Assembly: GCA_022793555.1 (NCBI GenBank)
Contig: JAAWDB010000034.1
Coordinates: forward strand, 1-7,648
Origin: Bacilli bacterium
Lineage (GTDB): Bacteria > Bacillota_I > Bacilli_A > RF39 > UBA660
Direction of reading: 5' to 3'
Length of the DNA stretch: 7,648 nt
A model generated the notes under the pieces. The model did no database searches. It was given only the letters and a program-made list of their open reading frames with translations, and was not told where the DNA came from. Shown here piece by piece: positions 1 through 6,228 of this stretch. The translations under genes and the position numbers were made by a program. Within the stretch, counting starts at the first letter, position 1, and the number at the start of each line of letters is the position of its first letter.

Positions 1-673
1 GGTCTGTAACATATTCATAAGTGCTTGTTATACTAACGCCAACTTTTGGTCCATCACTCGTCTCATATACCGTAGCCGTCTTCGTCATTTTTTTATCCCG
101 ACGCATAATTTCAAACGTCACCTTATCTCCAACGTTTAACGTTTTTACCATTTCACGAATTGTATCTAAATCTTCTATCGCTTTACCATTCATCGTTAAA
201 ATCTCATCAAATAGTTCTAAATCCGTATCTGCATATTCACTAATATAAACCAAATGATTCGTTTGTGATTTCACTTCGACTTTTTTTCCCGCCAAAGAAA
301 ATGCCGCATATAATGCATTATTTTGCGCCTGAATTAACGAAATTTGATCGGCTTTAATCATATCATCTAATGATTCATTATCAGGCTTAATTTGCTTCGT
401 TGAAACAATATCCCAATTCGGCATAATATAACTAAACAATAAAAACGGAATACTTCCTTTAATCATCGACACATAAGCCATCGATAGTGACCCTTCCGCT
501 TCAAATCCTTCTGATACTTCGATTCGATCGGATAAATCAATCGCCCCTCCTGGGGTATACACGACATATGGAAGTTCAAAGGTAAATAAACAAACAATCA
601 CTATAATAGTCAAAAGAAATTTATAGTTCTCGCGCATAAAGCCTTTAAATTTTTCATAATATTTGTTAAACAT
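1..673 (-). CDS. ylbL: YlbL/SepM-like membrane-anchored PDZ (Lon-type) protease, partial
   Basis: The reading frame starts at ATG 673 and is open to the left edge, giving 224 codons of the N-terminal part. It has a short basic cytoplasmic start, one membrane anchor at about residues 19-33, and then the family signature VVYTPGGAIDLSD (37-49), as in YlbL and SepM. A region at about 141-202 reads as a PDZ domain (LTMNGKAIEDLDTI at 159-172, then VGDKVTFEIMRRD). In this family a C-terminal Lon-type Ser-Lys protease domain follows; it would lie beyond the edge, so the catalytic residues cannot be checked. Known members are surface proteases (SepM processes a competence pheromone in streptococci). 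The substrate here is unknown. GGTGAT at 682-687 serves as ribosome binding site. It is divergent from the ylbJ-like gene; in Bacillus subtilis ylbJ and ylbL are close neighbours, which supports both calls. Confidence 0.85.
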   Translation of the reverse strand, partial: MFNKYYEKFKGFMRENYKFLLTIIVIVCLFTFELPYVVYTPGGAIDLSDRIEVSEGFEAEGSLSMAYVSMIKGSIPFLLFSYIMPNWDIVSTKQIKPDNESLDDMIKADQISLIQAQNNALYAAFSLAGKKVEVKSQTNHLVYISEYADTDLELFDEILTMNGKAIEDLDTIREMVKTLNVGDKVTFEIMRRDKKMTKTATVYETSDGPKVGVSITSTYEYVTD

Positions 674-693
674 GTAAGATCATCACCCAAAAT

Positions 694-722
694 ATTATAT
701 CAAAAAAAGAGGCAATTATGAA
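694..722 (-). promoter_or_regulatory. Extended -10 sigma-A-type promoter of ylbL
   Basis: Read leftward, TTCATA (722-717) is followed by 17 bases and TATAAT (699-694). A TGA triplet directly before the -10 gives an extended -10 (TGnTATAAT). The expected transcript start near 687 falls at the edge of the Shine-Dalgarno sequence, giving a leader of about 14 bases. The -35 hexamer overlaps the start codon of the divergent ylbJ-like gene. Not experimentally shown. Confidence 0.6.
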
Positions 723-1653
723 TCCAAAGAAAAAAAACATTTTCATTCTTATCGCACTATTAATTCTTCTAATATTTATCCTTCAAAAAAATAGCGAAGT
801 CAAAACCAGTATTATTTTAGGTACCGAACTGTGGCTTACCAAAGTATTTCCATCTTTATTTCCTATGTTTATTTTAAGTGATTTACTTATGCATTACCAC
901 TTACCTGAATACTTAGCCAATCATCTAGGACCCCTTTTTACCAAATTATTTAAAACCAGTTCGTATGGTGTATTTACCTTATTCATGTCTTTAATTGCTG
1001 GTACACCATCCAGTGCTTATATCTTAAAAAATTTAGTAAACGAACAAAAAATTACGACTGAAGAAGCCAGTCACTTACTACAATTCACTTTTTTTTCAAA
1101 TCCCCTTTTTCTTCTTACCATGCTAAAATTTATTTTTCCAAATCAAAACTCACTCGTCATCATAATTATTAGTATTCATTACCTTTCTAATCTCATCATC
1201 GGTCTATTAATTCGTCCTAAAACTACCTTATCATGGACTAAAATTCAAAATTCCTGGACCACCCAAAATCTAGGTACCGTTTTATCTTCGGCCATTCAAA
1301 AAGCCATGAATACCCTTTTACTCATTTTAGGAACTATCTGTTTTTACCTTATGCTAAGTACCATTTTAACAACAAATAATTCCCACATAAACCTATTCTT
1401 AAAAGGCTTCTTAGAACTAACTCAAGGCTTAAATAGTTTAATCAACACGCAATATTCCACCATGATAAAAGGTCTTTTATCCCTTACATTCATTTCCTTC
1501 GGAGGTCTAAGTATTCATACCCAAATAAAAAGTATCATTGAAGATACTTCCATCTCTTATCTTTCCTTCTTAAAAGGACGTATACTCCATGTCTTAATAT
1601 CAATCTTACTCTTCCTTTTCTTAAGCGGCACAAGTATTGCTTTCATATCCTAA
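718..1653 (+). CDS. ylbJ: YlbJ-like sporulation integral membrane protein (nucleoside-recognition/gate family)
   Basis: This is a 311-residue polytopic membrane protein. Hydrophobic segments lie at about 7-22, 44-58, 85-103, 125-140, 146-165, 198-218, 250-263 and 288-309. Family landmarks are visible: a VFPSLFPMFILSDLL segment (43-57), an AGTPSSAYILKNLV stretch (94-107) at the conserved Gly-x-Pro turn, TFFSNPLFLL (124-133), and in the second half ELTQGLNS (233-240) plus FGGLSIHTQ (261-269). Bacillus YlbJ is mother-cell expressed and needed for normal spore formation; its transport substrate is not established. AGAGG at 708-712 is a good ribosome binding site for ATG 718. At about 311 residues it is shorter than Bacillus YlbJ (about 400), with no sign of a frameshift. 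Its last 33 bases overlap the end of the convergent pseudopilin gene. No convincing sporulation promoter was seen upstream. Confidence 0.82.
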   Translation: MNPKKKNIFILIALLILLIFILQKNSEVKTSIILGTELWLTKVFPSLFPMFILSDLLMHYHLPEYLANHLGPLFTKLFKTSSYGVFTLFMSLIAGTPSSAYILKNLVNEQKITTEEASHLLQFTFFSNPLFLLTMLKFIFPNQNSLVIIIISIHYLSNLIIGLLIRPKTTLSWTKIQNSWTTQNLGTVLSSAIQKAMNTLLLILGTICFYLMLSTILTTNNSHINLFLKGFLELTQGLNSLINTQYSTMIKGLLSLTFISFGGLSIHTQIKSIIEDTSISYLSFLKGRILHVLISILLFLFLSGTSIAFIS

Positions 1654-2217
1654 AAAAGCTTTCGAAGGAAAACTACTCGCATTAATATCGCTCGACTTAC
1701 CAACATAAAAAAGTTCAATATCATCAATTGCATTATCATCGGACTCCCCAATCACTACTGGAATACGTATATGAACATAAAAATAATCAGAACAAACGGA
1801 CGATTCACAATTCTCACCAACACAGCAAGGGGCATTTTCAAAATGATAATATACACACCGTTTTTGATAGAACGTACGATTATTATTCGCTTTCATACTC
1901 CATCTCTCATCATGATAAACCACAGACTTATCACTTACCGTTAAAACTTTACTGCTCCCATCTTGAAACCGAAACGTTAAACGAAGTTCACTATAAGTAC
2001 TAGTATCCGTCATTCCTACTAAACCAAGGGTGGTAAAATCATCCATGATAGCTCTTACAATACTCGCTCTATTTAACTGATTATCACTAGCAAATGAGCC
2101 ATTTTTACTCGTATATTGAATATCTACTAACAAATTAAACAAAAAAATCATGACAATCGCAACAAGTGCAATACTTACAATAAACTCAATAAGCGTTATC
2201 CCTCTACGATTTTTCAT
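1621..2217 (-). CDS. Cysteine-rich type IV pilin-like protein (pseudopilin 1)
   Basis: This 198-residue protein has a class III prepilin signal: MKNRRG then cleavage before I7, with glutamate at mature position 5 (E11) and a hydrophobic helix at about 7-31. Such proteins are cut and N-methylated by a PilD/ComC prepilin peptidase and assembled into a pilus or pseudopilus. The C-terminal domain is not recognised. It carries six cysteines (121, 131, 132, 137, 142, 196), four of them packed in residues 131-142, which suggests a disulfide-braced extracellular fold. It is the second gene of a two-gene operon: its ATG overlaps the TGA of the upstream pseudopilin (ATGA at 2217-2214), and its Shine-Dalgarno AGGTGA (2226-2221) sits in that gene's last codons, indicating translational coupling. 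Its 3' end overlaps ylbJ. It could be a competence ComG-type minor pilin, but the cysteines and the lack of comG neighbours argue for a separate role. Confidence 0.8.
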   Translation of the reverse strand: MKNRRGITLIEFIVSIALVAIVMIFLFNLLVDIQYTSKNGSFASDNQLNRASIVRAIMDDFTTLGLVGMTDTSTYSELRLTFRFQDGSSKVLTVSDKSVVYHDERWSMKANNNRTFYQKRCVYYHFENAPCCVGENCESSVCSDYFYVHIRIPVVIGESDDNAIDDIELFYVGKSSDINASSFPSKAFLGYESNTCAA

Positions 2218-2798
2218 AAATCACCTACTTTTAGCGTGGCATAATAATACCGGCAATGCTCCTCATCCACACAAGCGCCACCAGCCCCATCCTCACGATA
2301 CTCAACAATCATCCGATACCCACTTTCTCCCTTACCACCAATCGTTTTTAAATAATTACCTAAGTGCGTATTAACCCTTGAAAATACTGAACAAATACCT
2401 TCTTGATTCGTACAAGTTTGAAGTCGTGACAAATCACTATACGTTACATAAATATTAGCAATATGAAGCTCTCCACTTAATAATTCACAAAAGCCCCCTT
2501 CTTTATCAATATCATCATAAATATCTCCCGAACCACAACCAAAAGAGATCAAAAAATTAACATTATCGTTTCGATCCTCATTACTTAAATTACCTAAAAT
2601 ACGATCCAAACGTTGACTGCTAAAATACTTTTTTACATAATATGTCCGATAAAGATAACTAACATCGTCATAAAAAAGTCGTGCCTTTTCATTATTAGAA
2701 AGTGAAATATAAGTGGAATACAAATACAATAAAGAAGTAATTAAAACTGCCACCACAATAATTGTTTCTACAAAAACAAAACCCTTTTTATTTCTCAT
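2214..2798 (-). CDS. Cysteine-rich type IV pilin-like protein (pseudopilin 2)
   Basis: From ATG 2798 this encodes 194 residues. The start MRNKKG is followed by the predicted prepilin cleavage before F7, glutamate at mature position 5 (E11) and a hydrophobic helix to about residue 30. An upstream in-frame ATG at 2819 would add seven residues, but it overlaps the -10 box and has no ribosome site, whereas AAGGAAG (2813-2807) stands 8 bases before ATG 2798. The globular part has six cysteines in three close pairs (88/104, 129/136, 176/182), a pattern expected of a secreted disulfide-bonded domain. The C-terminal element ACVDEEHCRYYY (175-186) resembles the cysteine loop of its operon partner. No specific family is recognised beyond the prepilin N-terminus, so function is open: minor pilin, adhesin tip or competence pseudopilin are all possible. 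Confidence 0.8.
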   Translation of the reverse strand: MRNKKGFVFVETIIVVAVLITSLLYLYSTYISLSNNEKARLFYDDVSYLYRTYYVKKYFSSQRLDRILGNLSNEDRNDNVNFLISFGCGSGDIYDDIDKEGGFCELLSGELHIANIYVTYSDLSRLQTCTNQEGICSVFSRVNTHLGNYLKTIGGKGESGYRMIVEYREDGAGGACVDEEHCRYYYATLKVGDL

Positions 2799-2806
2799 TT
2801 TCGATT

Positions 2807-2813
2807 CTTCCTT
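2807..2813 (-). promoter_or_regulatory. Shine-Dalgarno deciding the pseudopilin 2 start
   Basis: Read leftward, AAGGAAG (2813-2807) lies 8 bases before ATG 2798. It would be inside the coding region if ATG 2819 were used, so it favours the 194-residue product. Confidence 0.7.
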
Positions 2814-2819
2814 TATCAT

Positions 2820-2848
2820 ATTATAAAAGATATATGTCTTTTTTTCAA
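2820..2848 (-). promoter_or_regulatory. Sigma-A-type promoter of the pseudopilin operon
   Basis: Read leftward, TTGAAA (2848-2843, five of six consensus bases) is separated by exactly 17 bases from a perfect TATAAT (2825-2820). The expected start near 2813 leaves a leader of about 15 bases that begins at the Shine-Dalgarno sequence. This suggests vegetative rather than sporulation-specific transcription of the pilin-like genes. Confidence 0.72.
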
Positions 2849-2873
2849 ATCATTTTAAGAACCCATGCCAAAC

Positions 2874-2894
2874 AAAAAAAATAGCATAAGCTAT
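2874..2894 (-). terminator. Weak terminator-like hairpin with eight-T tail
   Basis: Read leftward, ATAGC (2894-2890), a four-base loop and GCTAT (2885-2881) form a short AT-rich stem. A run of T complementary to the A tract at 2874-2881 follows, its first T shared with the stem end. It could end the spoVID-ysxE transcript after it has passed antisense to the small membrane protein gene. The stem is only 5 bp, so the call is tentative. Confidence 0.35.
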
Positions 2895-2910
2895 GAATAG
2901 GTGATGTATC

Positions 2911-3111
2911 ATGCAACCATGTTGTCGACGACCATGTGGAAAAGGACCAAATGGCTTTTTTACAGTAATTGCCATTTTGATCCTTAGTTGTCTTATTTTT
3001 TATCAAGTAATTATAACCTTAATTTTACCATTTCGTTTTAACATTTTTATTTTATTTATTGAAATAGTTCTTCTCTTATTTTTGCTCTACCGAATAGTAT
3101 GGCCTTACTAA
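2911..3111 (+). CDS. Small cysteine-containing two-helix membrane protein, unknown function
   Basis: A 66-residue protein with a polar, basic start containing three cysteines (4, 5 and 9) and the motif CCRRPCGKGPNG. Two hydrophobic helices follow at about 16-40 and 43-61, and the end is RIVWPY. AGGTGA at 2899-2904 is a strong ribosome binding site six bases before the ATG, the main reason to accept this as a gene. I do not recognise a family. A hairpin-sized inward insertion with both ends on the same side is likely; the cysteines could bind metal or lipid or form disulfides, but nothing shows which. It lies between the pseudopilin operon and the spore coat genes and overlaps the convergent ysxE-like gene by 36 bases. 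A CATAnnnTA box just upstream hints at sporulation control. It might be a spore membrane or coat-associated small protein. Confidence 0.6.
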   Translation: MQPCCRRPCGKGPNGFFTVIAILILSCLIFYQVIITLILPFRFNIFILFIEIVLLLFLLYRIVWPY

Positions 3112-3966
3112 CTCTTCTGTTTTAAATAAATAATCTAAGGACTCGCGAACACTTTTACAGTTTTGAAATTCATTATCGGTTAAGGTTATTTTCATTGGTA
3201 ATGAAATTAAAATAAAAAACAATTTCTTTTCCGCATCAAGAAGCGGAAATTTTTCTTGATATTTTTGAAAAAGAGATTGAAATTCAACATCAAAATAATC
3301 CGTTTGATAAAAATGAACCAAATCTAACACAGGACTATCAATTTTACTTTTTTCCCAACTAATAAAATAATCTCGATCGCCTTTTAAATAATGGTCCAAA
3401 CTCATATTATTATGAATAAAGCTCACTCGTTGTCGGCTTTCTTGTTTTACCAGTTCAAACCAATCATCTAATTCTCTTTTTGCAAAATCTAAACTAGATA
3501 AAATTTTTGAACTATTTCGCATAAAAAGATAATGACTTGGTGACATATAAACTTCTAAATAACTTGTATCAAATAACGCATCATAATATTGTCTTAAATA
3601 CTGAATATTGGAATCCACATTTTCATAAATTTCTTGATATGTATCCAAACTAACCGTTTTAAAATAAGCGGTTTTTTGATGTAATGAGGCAAGAACTCCG
3701 ATTAAATCTTCCGCTTTTTGCTCGACCGGCATTGATGTATCCTCAACATACGAAAACATATTAACATCCGCCCGGCTAAAATCAACTAACTCTGGAAACT
3801 CATGAAAATTTCGGGATTGTAAATAACGATAAACTTTTGCAATATCATTTTCCTTTGGCTTAACCACAAAATTCCCACTTGTTGTTTCTAAAATAGTAAT
3901 TTTCCCTCGTTTGGTATAACGAATTGGTTTATAAATATCCTTTAATACTTCAATCGATTTATTCAT
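3076..3966 (-). CDS. ysxE: YsxE-like spore coat protein of the CotS/aminoglycoside-phosphotransferase-like family
   Basis: This 296-residue protein has a kinase-like layout. An N-terminal strand GNFVVKP (31-37) carries the lysine expected in the nucleotide-binding lobe (K36). The catalytic-loop position reads SFIHNNMSLDHYL (182-194) and the metal-site position YFISWEKS (200-207), followed by SPVLDLVHFYQ (211-221). In active phosphotransferases these are HGD and a D-W-E type motif; here the aspartates are N187 and S203, so catalysis is doubtful. In Bacillus subtilis ysxE lies directly downstream of spoVID and encodes a CotS-type spore coat protein, which is exactly the arrangement here. Its ATG overlaps the spoVID stop by 8 bases and only a weak AGAGAAG precedes it, so translation is probably coupled. 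Its end overlaps the convergent small membrane protein gene by 36 bases. Confidence 0.8.
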   Translation of the reverse strand: MNKSIEVLKDIYKPIRYTKRGKITILETTSGNFVVKPKENDIAKVYRYLQSRNFHEFPELVDFSRADVNMFSYVEDTSMPVEQKAEDLIGVLASLHQKTAYFKTVSLDTYQEIYENVDSNIQYLRQYYDALFDTSYLEVYMSPSHYLFMRNSSKILSSLDFAKRELDDWFELVKQESRQRVSFIHNNMSLDHYLKGDRDYFISWEKSKIDSPVLDLVHFYQTDYFDVEFQSLFQKYQEKFPLLDAEKKLFFILISLPMKITLTDNEFQNCKSVRESLDYLFKTEELVRPYYSVEQK

Positions 3967-4711
3967 CTTCTCTAGGAATAATGATTTTATCTCCCACCGC
4001 TACTTGGCTCATATCATTATATTCACTAAGTAATCCTAAATTAGAATGATACATGGTACAAATCGTTTCTACGGTTTCTCCAGAATTCACAATATGAATA
4101 TGATAAGTGGCATAACTATCATCCATCGGATTCACATTTTGAATAATTGTTTCTTCACTTTCTTTCATATCTTCTTTTATTACTTTTGTCTCGGTTATCA
4201 TCGGTTCTATATTCACTCTTTCTTCTTCCTTTTCTTCATTATCTAACATTTGTTTTATCATCACCTCTTCTTCAGGTGTTTCAATAAGTCTTGTTAAATC
4301 TTCTTCTTCCACCATTTCTGGTTGTTCACGTTCCTCTGTCTTTTCGGATTCTTCTGCTGGTTCAACACTCGCTTCGTCTACTTCTTCCTCTAATTCTTCA
4401 GCCGAAACCGCAAATTCAATATCCACCTCAACCGTATCATCATTTAAAATATCATAAGAAAAATCGGTAATTTCAAACTGGAACGTATCCAAATCCACAT
4501 GATCCGTTATTTCTATTGAAAACGGTAATTTATAGAAAAATGGTTCGCGATTTACACTCACCTCATGACTTTTATAATCACCTGATATAATAAAATTACC
4601 CGTAACCTCTTCAGGATTTAAATTAATTTCATGTTCTAATGACATACTAGTAATTTCTGCAATTTTTGATCCAAAAGATATTTCTTTTTTATAAGGAATT
4701 ATACTTTTCAT
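3959..4711 (-). CDS. spoVID: SpoVID-like spore coat assembly protein with C-terminal LysM domain
   Basis: From ATG 4711 this gives 250 residues in three parts. An N-terminal beta-rich domain (about 5-103) has the SpoVID-type start ISFGSKIAEITSMSLEHEI (11-29). A strongly acidic Glu-rich linker follows (about 104-190), then a C-terminal LysM domain (about 203-246, HIHIVNSGETVETICTMYHS onward, ending DKIIIPRE). In Bacillus, SpoVID is a morphogenetic protein on the outer forespore surface that drives coat encasement, and its LysM region contacts other partners. Bacillus SpoVID is over 500 residues; the shortening is in the linker. ATG 4711 is preferred over the in-frame ATG 4753 because AGAGGGTGA (4724-4716) precedes it, the extra 14 residues have no ribosome site, and family alignment begins there. 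It is followed directly by ysxE, as in Bacillus. Confidence 0.85.
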   Translation of the reverse strand: MKSIIPYKKEISFGSKIAEITSMSLEHEINLNPEEVTGNFIISGDYKSHEVSVNREPFFYKLPFSIEITDHVDLDTFQFEITDFSYDILNDDTVEVDIEFAVSAEELEEEVDEASVEPAEESEKTEEREQPEMVEEEDLTRLIETPEEEVMIKQMLDNEEKEEERVNIEPMITETKVIKEDMKESEETIIQNVNPMDDSYATYHIHIVNSGETVETICTMYHSNLGLLSEYNDMSQVAVGDKIIIPREDE

Positions 4712-4715
4712 CTTC

Positions 4716-4724
4716 TCACCCTCT
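4716..4724 (-). promoter_or_regulatory. Shine-Dalgarno deciding the spoVID start
   Basis: Read leftward, AGAGGGTGA (4724-4716) has its AGGG core 7 bases before ATG 4711. The alternative ATG 4753 has no such sequence ahead of it. Confidence 0.65.
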
Positions 4725-4730
4725 CCCCAC

Positions 4731-4738
4731 AATGTATG
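4731..4738 (-). promoter_or_regulatory. Possible sigma-E-like -10 element of spoVID
   Basis: Read leftward, CATACATT (4738-4731) matches the CATACAnT -10 consensus of the mother-cell factor sigma-E, which controls spoVID in Bacillus. It stands 19 bases before ATG 4711, a spacing seen at other promoters in this window. The -35 side (around 4752-4758) matches poorly, so the call rests on one box plus the gene's identity. Confidence 0.45.
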
Positions 4739-4818
4739 AAATAATATTTTCATTTAGAACGAAACTTGTGTAAATTCTGTCAAACTACCAAAGATTAAGC
4801 ACTAGATTCTTTAAAAGT

Positions 4819-4824
4819 TATGAT
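4819..4824 (+). promoter_or_regulatory. Probable -10 box of the phosphomutase gene
   Basis: TATGAT (five of six consensus bases) lies 27 bases before ATG 4852. The region 17-18 bases upstream (4795-4801) matches a -35 in only three positions. TAAAAT at 4824-4829 is an overlapping alternative. Confidence 0.35.
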
Positions 4825-4851
4825 AAAATGTACCATAGAAAGAAGGGTATT

Positions 4852-6210
4852 ATGAATACTTCGATATTTAAAGAATATGACATTCGGGGGACTTATCCAA
4901 CCGAAATAAATGAAGAAGTGGCTTATCTAGTTGGCAAAAGTTATGGCTCTTACCTCCAAGAAATGTTAGAACAACAAAAATGCGTAGTTGGTCACGATAA
5001 TCGCTTATCTTCCAAAAGTTTATACGAAAAAATGATTGCAGGTATTTTAGATAGTGGCTGTAACGTCATCGATTATGGTCTAGTTACTACTCCCATGCAT
5101 TATTACACAAGACATTTAAACAAATGCTTTGGTATTATGGTCACCGCCAGTCATAATCCAAAAGATGACAACGGATTTAAATTTTCCTTTGATGATCTAG
5201 CAAATGCTCGGGGACAAATGATTTATGACTTTCGCGATTACACATTAAAAAAAGAGTTTTTAAGTGGTCAAGGTATTCGCGAAAAACGTAAAATAAAAGA
5301 GTTATATTTACAATACATGAAAGATTTTGTTCATATGGGAACACGTAATTTAAAAGTTGTAATCGATCCAGGTAATGGCGTAGCAAGTACGATAGCCAAA
5401 GATTGTCACGACTTATTTTCCAATCTTGATGTTACCTACATTTGTAACGAAAGTGATGGAACATTCCCAAATCACCATCCAGATCCAGCCGTCGAAGAAA
5501 ACTTGAAATTGTTAAAACAAAAAGTATTAGAACTCCATGCTGACATTGGCATTGCTTACGATGGAGATGGCGACCGTGTCGGTGTAATCGATGAACAAGG
5601 AAAATTTTTAGAAGCGGACAAAATCTTAATTATCGGCATGCGTGCTTTAATTAGTGATGTTCTAAACAAAACATTCTTATATGATGTAAAATGTACGAAA
5701 GCCTTAGAAGATGAAATTATAAAGTTAGGTGGAACCCCCGTTATGGAACGGACTGGAACAAGTTATACCGAAGCTTCCACCAAAAAGAAAAACATTCCGC
5801 TAGGTGGTGAACTTTCTGGACACATATTTTTTAATGATCGAGGCCCAGAAGTTTGTAGTGGCATTTATGATGGCTTAAGAATTCTTGAAATTCTTTCCAA
5901 AACAGACAAAAGCCTTTCTGCGTTATTAGATGGCATAAATCACTATATTTCCACTCCAGAAATAAAAGTTGCTTGTGATAATGAGAAAAAATTTGAAGTT
6001 GTTGAAAAAGTCAAACAATATGTTACAGAAAAAAAATATCATGCCAGTTTTATCGATGGTGCTCGCATTTCTTTTGATGAGGGTTGGGCACTTATAAGAG
6101 CGAGCAACACTGGACCAAATATTACATTAAGATTTGAAGCACAAACAAGTGAATTTTTAGAACAAATAAAAAAAGAATTTACCACTTTAGTTGACAAGCT
6201 AAATAAGTAA
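4852..6210 (+). CDS. Phosphomannomutase/phosphoglucomutase (alpha-D-phosphohexomutase)
   Basis: This 452-residue enzyme of the PMM/PGM (ManB/AlgC-like) family interconverts hexose 6-phosphates and hexose 1-phosphates in the cytoplasm, feeding nucleotide-sugar, cell wall and surface polysaccharide synthesis. All four active-site loops are intact: the phosphoserine loop TASHNP with S100, the metal-binding DGDGDR (237-242), the sugar-specificity loop GELSGH (319-324), and the phosphate-binding RASNTGP (416-422). The GE-x-SGH form fits PMM/PGM rather than phosphoglucosamine mutase. Length is normal for the family. ATG 4852 is chosen over the in-frame ATG 4828 because AAGAAGGG precedes it closely and family members begin with the KEYDIRG region (residues 7-13). 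It is divergent from spoVID and convergent with the histidine phosphatase gene, 18 bases away. No clear hairpin terminator follows, only a T run at 6215-6220. Which sugar is preferred cannot be read from sequence. Confidence 0.92.
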   Translation: MNTSIFKEYDIRGTYPTEINEEVAYLVGKSYGSYLQEMLEQQKCVVGHDNRLSSKSLYEKMIAGILDSGCNVIDYGLVTTPMHYYTRHLNKCFGIMVTASHNPKDDNGFKFSFDDLANARGQMIYDFRDYTLKKEFLSGQGIREKRKIKELYLQYMKDFVHMGTRNLKVVIDPGNGVASTIAKDCHDLFSNLDVTYICNESDGTFPNHHPDPAVEENLKLLKQKVLELHADIGIAYDGDGDRVGVIDEQGKFLEADKILIIGMRALISDVLNKTFLYDVKCTKALEDEIIKLGGTPVMERTGTSYTEASTKKKNIPLGGELSGHIFFNDRGPEVCSGIYDGLRILEILSKTDKSLSALLDGINHYISTPEIKVACDNEKKFEVVEKVKQYVTEKKYHASFIDGARISFDEGWALIRASNTGPNITLRFEAQTSEFLEQIKKEFTTLVDKLNK

Positions 6211-6228
6211 ATTCTTTTTTATTATACA

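Noticed and set aside
21..248. Rightward frame 21-248 as a membrane protein
   Set aside because: It is antisense to the YlbL-like PDZ region, which has clear family motifs and a promoter on the opposite strand.
1728..2374. Rightward open frames over the pseudopilin genes (1728-2003, 2150-2374)
   Set aside because: They are His- and Pro-rich antisense shadows with no ribosome sites and no recognisable domain; the opposite strand has clear prepilin genes.
4712..4753. SpoVID start at ATG 4753 with 14 extra residues
   Set aside because: There is no ribosome site before it, it lies upstream of the likely -10 box, and the extra residues lie outside the region that matches SpoVID.
4755..4783. TTGACA on the minus strand (4783-4778) as a sigma-A promoter for spoVID
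   Set aside because: At 17 bases the -10 position reads GTTCTA, and at 18 bases TTCTAA; neither resembles TATAAT. A lone -35 hexamer is not enough.
4828..4851. Phosphomutase start at ATG 4828
   Set aside because: No ribosome site precedes it and it overlaps the predicted -10 region; ATG 4852 has AAGAAGGG just ahead and gives the usual family N-terminus.
6186..6220. Terminator for the phosphomutase gene
   Set aside because: TTTAG and CTAAA could form a 5-bp stem, but the T run at 6215 is more than ten bases away and no proper hairpin adjoins it.
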